DNA of 64,000 nucleotides from Caldithrix sp. (GTDB taxonomy: Bacteria > Zhuqueibacterota > Zhuqueibacteria > Thermofontimicrobiales > Sulfurfontimicrobiaceae), in the NCBI GenBank assembly GCA_020722815.1, contig DYKB01000030.1:1-64000 (forward strand), in the 5' to 3' direction. This document shows, piece by piece, positions 11,045 through 22,218 of the stretch. Numbering within the stretch: position 1 is the first letter of the stretch; every line of letters begins with the position of its first letter. A model generated the notes under the pieces. That model did not search any database and was not told where the DNA came from. It was given only the letters and a program-made list of their open reading frames with translations. A program made the translations under genes and the position numbers.

Positions 11045-11692
11045 ATGAATTCAGAACTTCCCGATGATCCCGAACAGGCAGCCGATTATGACTAACTGGC
11101 CCGAAAATACCAGTGGTTCGGCCCTGAAATTTTGTTTGGCTTATGCGATGAGTTTATCAAGCCCGGCGAGAAACTTTTGGATATCGGAATCGGGACGGGT
11201 CTCTGTTCGTTTCTATTTCAAAAATTCGGGCTGGAAATACATGGCCTGGATCGTTCCGAAGAAATGCTAGCAATGTGTCGCCAATAAGGGATAGCAAAGG
11301 AGCTTAAGCAATGGGATCTGCGCAAAACGCCGCTTCCCTACCCCGACGCGCAATTCGATCTGATTATCTCGGGTGGTGTTTTTCACTTTTTTGAGGATTT
11401 ATCGCCGATATTCGCGGAGGCGGCACGTCTCACCAAACCCGATGGCCTGTTTGCTTTTATCGACTGCCCAACGTCTGAAAATGTGACGTTGGATTCATCA
11501 TTAAAATATTCGAGAGATAACACTCCTATTTTCTGTCACAGTGATTCATATCTTCGTCGATTGTTGTGTCAAAATCATTTTCAGCTTATCAAAGAACTCA
11601 AATTTTTTGTCCTCGACGAAGATGAGAAAGATTTACTCATGAAAAATTATGTCGTAAAAAAATCAATTAATTTAATTAAGGAAGTAATATGA
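11045..11692 (+). pseudogene. SAM-dependent methyltransferase with two in-frame TAA stops
   Basis: One continuous 216-codon frame MNSELPDDPEQAADYD*LARKYQWFG...LLDIGIGTGLCSFLFQKFGLEIHGLDRSEEMLAMCRQ*GIAKELKQWDL...FDLIISGGVFHFFEDL; stops at 11093 and 11285. Confidence 0.85.
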
Positions 11693-12280
11693 AAAAATTA
11701 TCTCCTTTACTCAAACTTTTGAGCATCATCATTTTAATTGGTGCTTTGATTTATATTTATGACGCTTTTGTAAAGTCCAGTTGTTGCGATAGAGTCACCG
11801 TATGTCCTTGTATCCGGTGGCATGAGTGAGAATCAGGTTGATGGTGGCAGTTGGTCATTTCTATTGAAGGAAGTAAATACCCAAAATACGCGCTTGATTG
11901 CCCGATTTCGTAGTAGTTATTCACCGACGGTTTTCAATATCGCTCTGAACCGGATATTTGTTCAGCCTGCCAGCCTCTTCATGCAAAAACGAATGCTCAT
12001 TGGTATTCAGCAGCGGGTCGAAGGCACCTTTCGCTCATCAACGCCTGAAAATATTCAGGTGATCTTATGGTTGATTTTATTCTTTCTGTTGATGATCCTT
12101 CTGTTAGGGATTTTATTTGGTAAGCGCTGGATTCGGCTATTTTTTGCCGGATTACTGACGGGCTCAATGCTGCTGCTATTCATTGCGTGGCAGCCATCGA
12201 TTTGGATTGGAATTCCGCTGGTTTGTATTCTCATTTATATATTGATTTTGATTATACGGAAGCGTCGAGTTAATTCATAA
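11690..12280 (+). pseudogene. SRPBCC/polyketide-cyclase-like membrane protein with apparent internal deletion and frameshift
   Basis: MKKLSPLLKLLSIIILIGALIYIYDAFVK then a frame jump to IESPYVLVSGGMSENQVDGGSWSFLLKEVNTQNTRLIARFRSSYSP; too short for the fold. Confidence 0.55.
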
Positions 12281-12596
12281 GAATGTATTGCTTTTTATCT
12301 GAAATTCTAAAATTAATTGCATCATCTTGTCACAACCACAGATTTCGCAGATAAAAACAAATCAACCTGTGAAATGTGCGGTCAATTTTTTGAATATCAC
12401 CATGAAAGGCACGAAGGCAATCAAACTTTTTCATGCGTTTAATGGTTTCGATTTTGAAACTTTCTTTCATGTCAGGCTCCTGGGCCACTGAAATTGTGAA
12501 TTTTGTTTAAGACGTTCTGGTTTTTCCTGACTTTCAGCCAGAAGCCATTAGCCAGGAGCTAATTAAATTATTTATTCTCAATTGGAAGGATATTGG

Positions 12597-14064
12597 ATGA
12601 AAAAAATCGTGATTATCGGAGCGGGACTTGGTGGGCTGACTGCTGGCAATTTGCTGGCGAAAAAAGGGTATCAGATAAAAATTTTCGAATCGCACAATGC
12701 TCCCGGCGGCTATACGGCTGGTTTCCGGTGCAAAGGCTTTTATTTTGAAAGTGGAACATTGTCGTTTGAGTCCTCAAATACCATTTTTAAAGCAATGCAG
12801 GAAATTGGTATATTGGATAAAATCGAGTTTGTTCGGCAGAAATCCAGATGGCTTTCGGCTTATTATGATGGTACTTCAGAAACATACCATGAATTTAAAA
12901 ATCTGTTTTATACAGCCTTTCCGGATGAAAAATTGAAACTTAAAAGATATTTCACCGAAACGGACAAAATGGTGCAGGCCATGCAGCCTTTCGTGTTGGG
13001 AAAAAAGAAATTTTTCAATACACTATTTAGTGGATATAAACTTTTCAGGCTTTTTCGAAGATATAATAATGTTCCGATAAGTGAATTTACCAATCGATTT
13101 TTTGATAAAAATACCATCCTGAATCAGTTTTTCAAGTATTGGCTACCCGGATATGGCTGCCTGGCTGATGGGGGGAGCAATTGTCACAATTTTTGAGGAT
13201 TATTGGACAATCAAAAACGGTATGCAATCCTGGGCAGATGTTTTGGCCGCGCAATTTAAAAATTTTGGCGGCGAGCTGATTTTAAATACTTATGTGGATA
13301 AAATTCGAACCCGGGACGGTGTGGCTGTAGGCGTTTCCTGTAAAGACAACCATTATGATGCTGATTTTGTTATCGCGGCTGGTGATTATAAGAAAACATT
13401 TTTAAAACTGCTCGATACGCCTTCTTTACTGTCGGCTGGGCTTCGAGAAAAAATAGCGAAAAATGCTGTCTCAGAAGGGATTTTTACCGTTTATCTGGGA
13501 CTGAATCTTTCTCATGACCAATTAAAATATCATTTAAAAATTCCCCATGTGATGTATTTCGATGCCCAACCGGGTCTGGATATTCATAATTCGGCTGATG
13601 AAAAATATTTTGAGAAGGCATCCATCATCCTTTATTCCCCATCACTGATGAATCCCGCACTGGCGCCGGAGGGCAAATCATCATTAATGGTGCAGGCAGT
13701 GGCGCCCTATCGTTGGTTGAACAACTGGGGCGGCGGGAATCGTCAGATGTATCAGCAATTAAAAGAGGAAGCCATGAACAAACTAATTCAAAAAGCGGCG
13801 TTCGTCATTCCGGATTTATCCGCGGCGATTGAATTTAAGGATGCTGCAACGCCGTTAACTTATGAAAGGTATACACTGAACACCGATGGCGCAACCTCGG
13901 CCTGGAGTTGGAATCCAAAAAATAAATTTTATAAAAATTTCGGCAACATCTATGTTGATACTCCTATAAAAAATCTCTTAATTGGCTCCTGTTGGGCCAA
14001 TCAAATTGGTGGCGTGCCGGGAGCAATCGGAGCGGCCTATCAATGTGTCAAACGGATCGGCTAA
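12597..14064 (+). pseudogene. Phytoene desaturase-like FAD-dependent oxidoreductase, frameshifted
   Basis: KKIVIIGAGLGGLTAGNLLAKKGYQIKIFESHNAPGGYTAGF; frame changes at about 13131-13165 into IGYPDMAAWLMGGAIVTIFEDYW; consistent with one extra base near 13137. Confidence 0.8.
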
Positions 14065-14140
14065 AATACAGTTACGCCAACCTAACGGCTTAATTGGATT
14101 CTTTCTGACTAAATAATTTAATAAAATTTATGGTGCAATC

Positions 14141-16107
14141 ATGATTGATAAATGTAATAAGCTTTTGCGATATAGCCGTGCGATATTTTTTGGTCTATTT
14201 GCTTTTCTTTTTTGGAGCGATTCACTCATTTCAAACACTCAGATTCATCAACTTACGAATCAAATCGAATTCGCAGCCTTTCTCGATTCACTTATTCAGG
14301 TGAAAATGAAAGAACACCACATTCCCGGTGTTGAATTTATTATGGTAAAAGACGGGGAAATTTTTTTCAGTAAAGGCTACGGCCATGCCGATCTGGAGCA
14401 AACAATCCTGGTGGATCCGGCACAAACGCTATTTAGAATCTGTTCGATTGCCAAAGTCGTCACCGGAACCGCAGTGATGCAATTGGTGGAACAGGGTCGA
14501 ATTGATCTGGATCGGGATGTCAATGAATATCTTTCGCTGTTTAAAATTAAAAATAAATTTCCGCAGCCAGTGACCATGAAACATCTCCTGACACACACTG
14601 GGGGATTTGATGATATGTATCTGAATAAAGTCGGCCGAACCAAAGCTGAACAGATGCCGTTGGGGGATTTTCTGGCGAAAAGGCTGCCGCCCATCATTAC
14701 GCCTCCTGGAGAAGTTTATACCTACTCCAATCTTGGCAATGCGCTGGCCGGCTATCTGGTGGAAGTGGTCAGCGGACAGGATTTTGCCGATTATGCGGTA
14801 GAAAATATATTTAAGCCACTTGAAATGAATCATAGTAATTTTCGTTTACCGGATTCATTAGCACCAAACCTGTCAAAAGCTATTTCTATAAAAATGGTGA
14901 ATTTTTTGCCATCTCATTTGATTATTTAAATGATTATCCTGCCGGCCAAATGGTTTCTACGGCTGCCGATATGGCCAAATTTATGATTGCCCATCTCCAG
15001 AAAGGAAAATACAAGGATCGAGCAATTTTCAGCGAAGAAACGGCTGAAATAATGCATGGCGATCAATTTAAACATCATCCGAATTTACATTCCGCCATGG
15101 CATATACCTTTGCTATCAGCAGCGTTCGCGGGCACCGAATTCTGGAACATAATGGTGGTTACTTAGGTGCGGCAACGCGGCTCTGGCTGCTTCCCGAAAA
15201 TAATATCGGCATCTATATGGCGTGTAATACCATGCACAGTCAGCTTAATTATGAAGTAACGAATACCCTGGCTGAGCGCTATTCCCCTGAAATTAAAAAG
15301 GATAGCACTATCAAATATCCAATTCAGAATTTGCCATCGTATGATGGTTCGGTAGATCGCTTTGTGGGCACCTATCGTTATACCCGTTACACACATGGCA
15401 GCCTGACCAAAACCGGTGTCCTGTTTGGGATGATCGCTTCCGAGATGCCTGTCTGGAAAAATAATAAGGGAATGATTTTGATGAACAACTAGTTCGGTGA
15501 GCCCCGGCGAATGATTCAGATAGAACCTTTACTATTTCAGTCTATCGATGATGATTATTTTTGCGCTTTTCGACAGGATGATGATGGCAAAATTACCCAT
15601 TTATTCACTAATGGAACGAGTACTTTTGAAAAAGTGCCCTGATATCATCACACCATTTCATTCCAGCTAAAATTCTTTGTCGTCTGCTTTACCATCCTTT
15701 TAATTATAGGAATTGGCATGGCCATTCGAAAAGTAATTTTCTGGCTCAAAAAAAAAAAAATTGAAAGCCTTTCAATTGAAAACGGCTTGCAACGTTTTGC
15801 CGGGCTATCCAGCAGCACCTTATTGCTTTATTTACTGGCGTTAGGTGGAACACTTCTTATGCTTGTCCCGGAGCAGGAAGCAATGATCGGTTTTGGATAT
15901 GGTCTGACAGGCATTATCAATCTCGTTCAGGTCATTCCATTTATCGGGATGTTCTTTTTATTAATTTTCCTGTTTTATCTGATAAAAAGCTGGTTGAATC
16001 GGGATGTCAGAATTTTTAGAAAGGTAATTTATTCATTTGTATCTCTGGCTGGAATTGGTTTTATCTGGTTTTTGAATTATTGGAATTTGCTTGGGTGGCG
16101 ATTCTAA
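14141..16107 (+). pseudogene. Class C beta-lactamase-like serine hydrolase with C-terminal membrane domain; frameshift plus two in-frame stops
   Basis: SxxK (SIAK), YSN, HNGG; shift near 14878 (expected LSKGYFYKNGEFFAISFDYLNDYPAGQMVSTAADMAKF); TAG at 15490 (MNN*FGEPRRMIQIEP) and TGA at 15640 (FEKVP*YHHTISFQ), then in frame to 16107. Confidence 0.85.
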
Positions 16108-16157
16108 GACAAAATTGCATATTGTCCGATCCCTCAATTATATTGAAGTCGAATTCC

Positions 16158-16325
16158 GTATCCGTTCACCGGTATGATAAAATAATAGCGTCTATCATGC
16201 CCGAATGCTTAAATCGGGCATCCATTGGTCTAAAAAGTGTGGATTCCCGCCAAACTTGTACTCGAATATTTTTGTCGGGTAAACATGCGGGAATGACAGA
16301 TTTGTTCCACCCTGTGAACGATTAC
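16158..16325. repeat. Family B MITE-like element
   Basis: gtatccgttcaccgg ... ccctgtgaacgattac terminal inverted repeats; internal atcatgcccgaatgct...cgggcatccat and gcgggaatgacag. Confidence 0.8.
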
Positions 16326-16447
16326 CGAATTCCAATTAAAAACATTTGAAAATAATTACTTTGGATGATAATAATAAATTCAATAAAATTTTCAGAACCA
16401 TAAATTCGCGATTTGGTTTACAAGACCGATATTAAAGGAAATAATAG

Positions 16448-17210
16448 ATGACAGGAATCAATATTAAAATAATTGACGTGCCAGACGACAATGTCGATAA
16501 AACTGGCTTTTTCTGCTTTATGAGTAAACGAAAAAGTGAAGGTTTCCAGCGAAAATTGAACTGGCTTAAAGCCCGATTTGCTGAAGGGATGAAAATTAAA
16601 ATGCTTGAACTGCCGGAACGGGGATTCATTGAATATATCCCCGACGAATATGCCTGGCGGGCGGTGAATGCCAGTGGCTATCTGTTTATTCATTGCCTCT
16701 GGGTGGTGGGAAAAAGTAAAGGCAAGGGATACGCGGGTGTTTTGCTTAACGAATGTATTAATGATGCAAAACAGGCGGGAATGAAAGGTGTGGCGATAGT
16801 CACCAGTGAGCGAGTCTGGCTGGTGGGGAAAGAAATACTCCGGAAACATGGCTTTGAATCTGTAGATGAAATTGATCCGTTCAATCTCATGGTTTTTGAA
16901 ATTTAATGATTCACCAACACCAACATTTTCTGGTAATTGGGAACAAAAAGCCAGCCGCTTTGGCGAAGGATTAACCGTTATCCGCTCGGATCAGTGCCCC
17001 TACATTCCCGATGCGACAAACACGATTCAGGACTTTGCAAAAAAGCATCAAATTTCTTTTAAGGTTCACCAGCTCAACTCCAGTCATGACGTGAGAGAGT
17101 TGACTCCTTCACCTTATGGGATATTTAGTGTTGTTTTTGATGGAAAATTGCTGGCATATCATTATTTGTTGCCGAAAGACCTTGAGAGAATGATTGTGTC
17201 CGCTCAATAA
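16448..17210 (+). pseudogene. GNAT acetyltransferase with C-terminal YoaP-like domain, split by frameshift
   Basis: ORF 16448..16906 (GNAT: HCLWVVGKSKGKGYAGVLLNECINDAK) and ORF 16866..17210 (FSGNWEQKASRFGEGLTVIRSDQCPYIPDATNTI) read as one protein if a base is lost near 16900. Confidence 0.7.
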
Positions 17211-17298
17211 TGCGGCAGAAAATTCAGCCATTCGAAGTTTTCCAATTAACGCTTTTTGAAGAGTACCAAACACTATCGAAAAAATTAACATAAAAAAA

Positions 17299-17322
17299 TG
17301 CCGGCCTTGATAGGCCGGCATT
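17299..17322 (-). terminator. Rho-independent terminator for the 17351..21730 gene
   Basis: Perfect 9-bp stem atgccggcc/ggccggcat, 6-nt loop, followed on the minus strand by TTTTTTT. Confidence 0.85.
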
Positions 17323-17350
17323 GATTTCACACCTTCATTTAACACCTAAA

Positions 17351-20300
17351 TTACTTGATAAGTACCATCCGCCGGACAGCGACAAAATCTTTTGCCTCGA
17401 TTCGGTAGAGGTACAGACCACTAGTCAGGTGACTGCCTTTAAATTCAAATTGATGAATTCCGGCAGCCAATTTTCCATCATGCAATTTCATGACTTCCTG
17501 TCCGAGTGCATTGTAAACCGTGATTTTCACCTCGGTTGCATCCGGAACTTTTACCTGAAAAGTTGTCGTCGGATTGAACGGATTGGGATAATTTTGTGTG
17601 AGTTCATACGCCGTTGGTAGGCTGATTTCAATCTCATTTTCCACAAAAGTCGGTAAACCAGCTTTGTAAAATGCCGCAATCCATAAATCAGCATCCAGGT
17701 GCCAGGACCAATCACCAGGATCATTTAATGACTGAAATGCAGCCGGCGTTGTCTGTTCCCAGGCCCTGTCAGCGGCTTCACCTTCCCCATTGGCATCGGC
17801 ATAAATCGCAACAGTATCGTCTGACCCTTTCGTGAATTCAAAACCGACGAAAACAGGTCCGGCCAAGGTGACAGGATTATCCAACAGGAACATATTTCCC
17901 AACATGGTGATATCCAGATCACTGGTGGTGGTTTTTATTGTTAATAATGGTAAACCAGGCGCACCATTTTCTTTAACCGTTTTGAGAACTAAATTTATGG
18001 TATCAGGCTTCCCAACCACTTCTTTAAAAGCGAAATAATATTTGAATCCATGAAGCACATCACCGGCTTTGAAATTGAAACGCTCATATTTACCAATATC
18101 CCCATATCCATTGGTTCCAGTGATAAATCCAGTGCCATAGGGATTTTCATGAAGCACCGGCGTATCGCCATAGAACAAAGTATCCAGATTGGAAATCACA
18201 TACTGGTCATTATTTGTAAATGCCGCGATGCCATTATTGGTACCCAGGATAAAGAAGAGAACAGTTTCTTCATTCACGACTTTGCAATCAACCGAACCCA
18301 CGCCATTTCCATTGGCGACATTTCCAATGGATGGCGAAACGGCTGCAATTCGGGCGTTGGCTGAGCCTTCGCTAATATCGATGACCGCCAATTTTTCAGC
18401 ATCACCAGCACCGCCCAAATCAGGATAATAAGCAATCAAAAATTCACCTTTACTGGTGCTAAAATATTTGATTTTGGACGCGCCAGTTCCAACGACACCA
18501 CCAGAGAGTGTATCGATCACAGTGCCGTCGGCATTGAAGTGAACCAACGGTCGACCATAAGATTTGATCCACAACGTGCCATCATCGGCTTCAGCGATAT
18601 TCGGAACCGTACCAAAACCACCTTCCGCTAACGTGATGACTTCAGGTGTAAAGGTCATGCCATTATCCTGGGTTGTGAATTTTACAAATTGATTTTTGGC
18701 ACTCACTCCCGCATAAATGGTAAGTGAGTTGTCACTGGCACTCCCATAGACGCTAAACATGTCGCCCAGCCTTCCCACGCCAGTATCAAGAGAAATAACA
18801 GTAACTGCCGCTGCTGTTTCATTGTCCCACCGATAGACTCGGAACGGATGTGTTGCATCTGAACCCAGCGTCATATTGCAGGCGAAGATGATTCCATCAT
18901 CGGAAACATCCACTGAATTGAGGTGGAACAGGCCAACACCTTCAGCAGCAGCCGGCTTCGGAATCACGCCGACACTGTCACCCGTCATGGCATCATGGAT
19001 GACGATGCGATGGGCACCCAATCGGGTGACGACATAAACGCGATCCTGGCCGCTGACATTTCCATAGGCCATGCCGCGGGTATAACTGGCGGTGGAGATG
19101 TATTCCGGAAAAGTGCCGGCGGCTTTGGTTTTCGCCCATAAGGTATATAATTCATCCGGCGGTATCACCGGAATTATCTCTTCAAAATCCGTTTTAAAAG
19201 TTCCCCGCAACGAATAGCCATCATCCGGCGGAAGTTTGGTGGTGAATTGATCAACAATGGCTGTTAAATTCATCGGACCGGCGGGTGGTGTCCAGCCATC
19301 CAGCTCGGATTCTTTATCAATATAGATATACGTTGTATCAGTTCCATCGGTGATATCCACCCTACCATTTTTGCCGGCGGCTGGCCATTGGGCCATATCT
19401 ACGATCCAGACATTTTCCAATTTTACCAGCAGGGCTTCGTTTGATTCGTCGAGTTTTGAAATTGTAATAGTCTTCGGGGTAATTTTATTTCCGGTTCCTA
19501 AAACGGTAACATCTTCCAACGAACCGGGTTCAATCTGTGAAATTCCCCGGTATTGAGTTAATTTTCCTGTTACCTGAATAAAATCACCCGCATTCAATGC
19601 TAAATCAACTTTACCGGAATATAAAACAATGCCAGCCGTCTCATCCTGCATATAATATTGGGTGTGACTTCCATAGTTTGGCGAATTAATTAAACCAGTG
19701 ATGGTTACCATTTGATTCAGTCGATCAGGGACAAAATCATTATTGGTATCAGCTTTTGCTTCAGCGATCGTCAAGGTTTCAATAACTTCCGGAATTTCCA
19801 ATTTCCATGAGGCAATGGCATTATTCGTTGTCATTTGAAACAATGAATAGGTCTCATCGCTATTGGCATTCAGAATAATCTCGCCTGAGCCATTGGCATT
19901 GGCCAGTTCCAGAAAACCGGTTTCACCTTTCGCCCAGAGAACAGGAGTCGTTTCTGAATTGGTGACATCCCAGACCTGAAATTTTCGAATATCACCAGTG
20001 ACATTATTGGCATTGACGGCGACCAATTTCGCACCATTCACGGCCTCAATATAAGCACAATTCATCCAGGAGGCCGCAAGCGTGCCGCCATCAATTTCAC
20101 TTAGCACCGTTCCGTCAGCAGCAATCTTCCGAAGCGTCGTGCCGCTGCCATTAATCCAGAGTTCAGAATCTGTTCCATTTTTAATTGGAGCGATTCCGCC
20201 ACGAGCCGTACCGGTGGCAATGGTAATTGGTGTTTCAGCCGTAAAGTTTTCACCATTGGCAGTGGTGAGAACAAGAATTTGGTTACTGCCGGTGCCTGAA

Positions 20301-21730
20301 GCGTATAATATCGTTGTTGTATCCGAACCAGACAGGCTGAACGCATCACCAGCACGGGTGGAAACGACAGCGGCAAAAGCAAGTGTCGGTGTTGCTTTTT
20401 CATCAGCCCAGCGATAGACTTTGAATTCGGCATTGGCTAATACCAAATTGCAGGCATAGATGACGCCGTTCACGTCAGCGATAACTTTCATCAAAGGAAG
20501 CGTACCACCCGTAATACCCGTCATATCCAGCGTGTCAGCCACAGCGCCAGTTACGGCATCAATGGCATAAATAACAGGTGCACCAGTTCGCGAAGCAACC
20601 AGCAGATGCTGTGTAGCTGGATTGTAACCCATCCCCCGGGTATTATTATCATTGGCAAAAAATGGGTAGCTATTCACATTTAATTCCCAATTCAAGGTCA
20701 CATTCTCCGGATCGATTGGCGGAACTGGAAATTTAATTTTATAAGCCCCCAGGCCATTGTTGGTACTCAACACGAAGATTGTAAAAGTGCCATCACCATT
20801 GTCTTTTATTGAAACATCACCCGCGCCATTTGCATTCTTATTTGTTCCCAATGTCGGTGTCAGACTATAATTAGCTGCCTGATCCACGGCATCTGCTACG
20901 GCTCTGACAACACGCGCATTTTCATTTCCAGCGCCATATTGAAACGTTACAAAGTAATCATCTTTACCCAATGTTGTCAGGAATCGAATGGCATTCGATC
21001 CGGTGGCAACCACCGAACCCGGAATAGTTCCCAGAAGTGTTCCAGTCGCATTAAACTTTTTGGGATTTTGTCCAACGGCATTATAATAAAAATCACCATT
21101 AGCGAGCGGCCCGACCGATGCACTCCCTCCCATGACGCCGATAGTGATAATTTCCGGCGTAAATGTTGCGCCATTATCCGTTGTCGTAAATTTTACCAGC
21201 TCATTGCTGGTAACCGAGGCAACCCAGATGATGAGTGAGTTATCGGCTGCAGCGCCTGTCACAGTGATTTTATCACCCAGACGCTTGCCAGTTGCATCAA
21301 AGGTCAAAGCTTCAACCGGAACGGCGGTTTCATCAGTCCATTTATAGACTTTGAATGTCGTATTCAATGCTAAATTACAGACAAAGATAATACCATCGGT
21401 TGATACACCAACATCACTGACAAAATAAGTACCACCGGTAATGCCAGTATTGTCTAATTTGCCAACTGAATCACCGGTAGCCGGATTTAAAATATAAATA
21501 AAGTTTCCGCCGTTGCGGCTTACAACATAAAGCCGTTCCTGATTATTTACTACCCCATAGCTGAAACCGCGGGTAAAATCTTTGGTATCAAACCAAAGTG
21601 GCAGCGTTCCCTGTGTGGCAGATTTTTCCCACACCGTTGTCAACTCAGGACCAGCGAATACAAAATTTACACTAAGCAATACTAAGCTCAGAATTAGTAT
21701 AATTCGATTCATTTTACCTTTTACCTCCAT
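17351..21730 (-). CDS. Giant secreted protein: three DUF4623-like propeller modules, an OB-fold domain and T9SS C-terminal domain
   Basis: 1459 aa; repeated RGxxYG..ERLYVVSR...GDSVGKL...GGTYFVSDVGVS...FKVYKWTDE blocks; TLTIAEAKADTNNDFVPDRLNQMVTITGLI OB-like; LTQNYPNPFNPTT. Confidence 0.85.
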   Translation of the reverse strand: MEVKGKMNRIILILSLVLLSVNFVFAGPELTTVWEKSATQGTLPLWFDTKDFTRGFSYGVVNNQERLYVVSRNGGNFIYILNPATGDSVGKLDNTGITGGTYFVSDVGVSTDGIIFVCNLALNTTFKVYKWTDETAVPVEALTFDATGKRLGDKITVTGAAADNSLIIWVASVTSNELVKFTTTDNGATFTPEIITIGVMGGSASVGPLANGDFYYNAVGQNPKKFNATGTLLGTIPGSVVATGSNAIRFLTTLGKDDYFVTFQYGAGNENARVVRAVADAVDQAANYSLTPTLGTNKNANGAGDVSIKDNGDGTFTIFVLSTNNGLGAYKIKFPVPPIDPENVTLNWELNVNSYPFFANDNNTRGMGYNPATQHLLVASRTGAPVIYAIDAVTGAVADTLDMTGITGGTLPLMKVIADVNGVIYACNLVLANAEFKVYRWADEKATPTLAFAAVVSTRAGDAFSLSGSDTTTILYASGTGSNQILVLTTANGENFTAETPITIATGTARGGIAPIKNGTDSELWINGSGTTLRKIAADGTVLSEIDGGTLAASWMNCAYIEAVNGAKLVAVNANNVTGDIRKFQVWDVTNSETTPVLWAKGETGFLELANANGSGEIILNANSDETYSLFQMTTNNAIASWKLEIPEVIETLTIAEAKADTNNDFVPDRLNQMVTITGLINSPNYGSHTQYYMQDETAGIVLYSGKVDLALNAGDFIQVTGKLTQYRGISQIEPGSLEDVTVLGTGNKITPKTITISKLDESNEALLVKLENVWIVDMAQWPAAGKNGRVDITDGTDTTYIYIDKESELDGWTPPAGPMNLTAIVDQFTTKLPPDDGYSLRGTFKTDFEEIIPVIPPDELYTLWAKTKAAGTFPEYISTASYTRGMAYGNVSGQDRVYVVTRLGAHRIVIHDAMTGDSVGVIPKPAAAEGVGLFHLNSVDVSDDGIIFACNMTLGSDATHPFRVYRWDNETAAAVTVISLDTGVGRLGDMFSVYGSASDNSLTIYAGVSAKNQFVKFTTQDNGMTFTPEVITLAEGGFGTVPNIAEADDGTLWIKSYGRPLVHFNADGTVIDTLSGGVVGTGASKIKYFSTSKGEFLIAYYPDLGGAGDAEKLAVIDISEGSANARIAAVSPSIGNVANGNGVGSVDCKVVNEETVLFFILGTNNGIAAFTNNDQYVISNLDTLFYGDTPVLHENPYGTGFITGTNGYGDIGKYERFNFKAGDVLHGFKYYFAFKEVVGKPDTINLVLKTVKENGAPGLPLLTIKTTTSDLDITMLGNMFLLDNPVTLAGPVFVGFEFTKGSDDTVAIYADANGEGEAADRAWEQTTPAAFQSLNDPGDWSWHLDADLWIAAFYKAGLPTFVENEIEISLPTAYELTQNYPNPFNPTTTFQVKVPDATEVKITVYNALGQEVMKLHDGKLAAGIHQFEFKGSHLTSGLYLYRIEAKDFVAVRRMVLIK

Positions 21731-21733
21731 TTT

Positions 21734-21758
21734 AAAGTTTTTTGGGTGAATTAAGTAA
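21734..21758 (-). promoter_or_regulatory. Candidate XylR/ROK-like operator upstream of the 17351..21730 gene
   Basis: Minus strand TTACTTAATTCACCCAAAAAACTTT; resembles the site at 35664-35688 and the classical XylR operator pattern. Confidence 0.35.
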
Positions 21759-21770
21759 ATTTCGCTTGGC

Positions 21771-22185
21771 TACCTTACACTATTTAAAATCGTCAAATCT
21801 GACCCCTCACCCTAACCCTCTCCCTTTGAGCTGATCTTGACCCACATCTCGTTATTGGACACGGGGAGATGGCCAAAAAATTATCAATTCCTCTTCCCTG
21901 TTTTTTAGGGAAGGAGCAAGGGGATGGGTAAAAAAGGATGCTGACAGAACAAAGATATATTTTTTTAATAAAGTTTCATTATGACAAAAAGAAAAATTTA
22001 ATTTTGTTCTTATCAACACCATTTTCTAACCCATCCCCCGACCCCTTCCCTCAACTGAGGGAAGAGGAGTGGCCATCTCCCCGTGTCCAGTAAAAAAATG
22101 TGGGACACGCTCAGTCCTTTGAGAGAGGTTTAGAGTGAGGGGCACAAGCGTGATTTAACAAAAATTTATAAAAAAGTGTACGGTA
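21771..22185. repeat. Family A element containing a nested palindromic cassette (family N)
   Basis: Outer ends taccttacact / agtgtacggta; inner perfect 16-bp inverted repeat ggacacggggagatgg (21857-21872) / ccatctccccgtgtcc (22073-22088). Confidence 0.8.
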
Positions 22186-22218
22186 GTAAAATTTCGCCTG
22201 ACTTCAATTAGCTCATAA

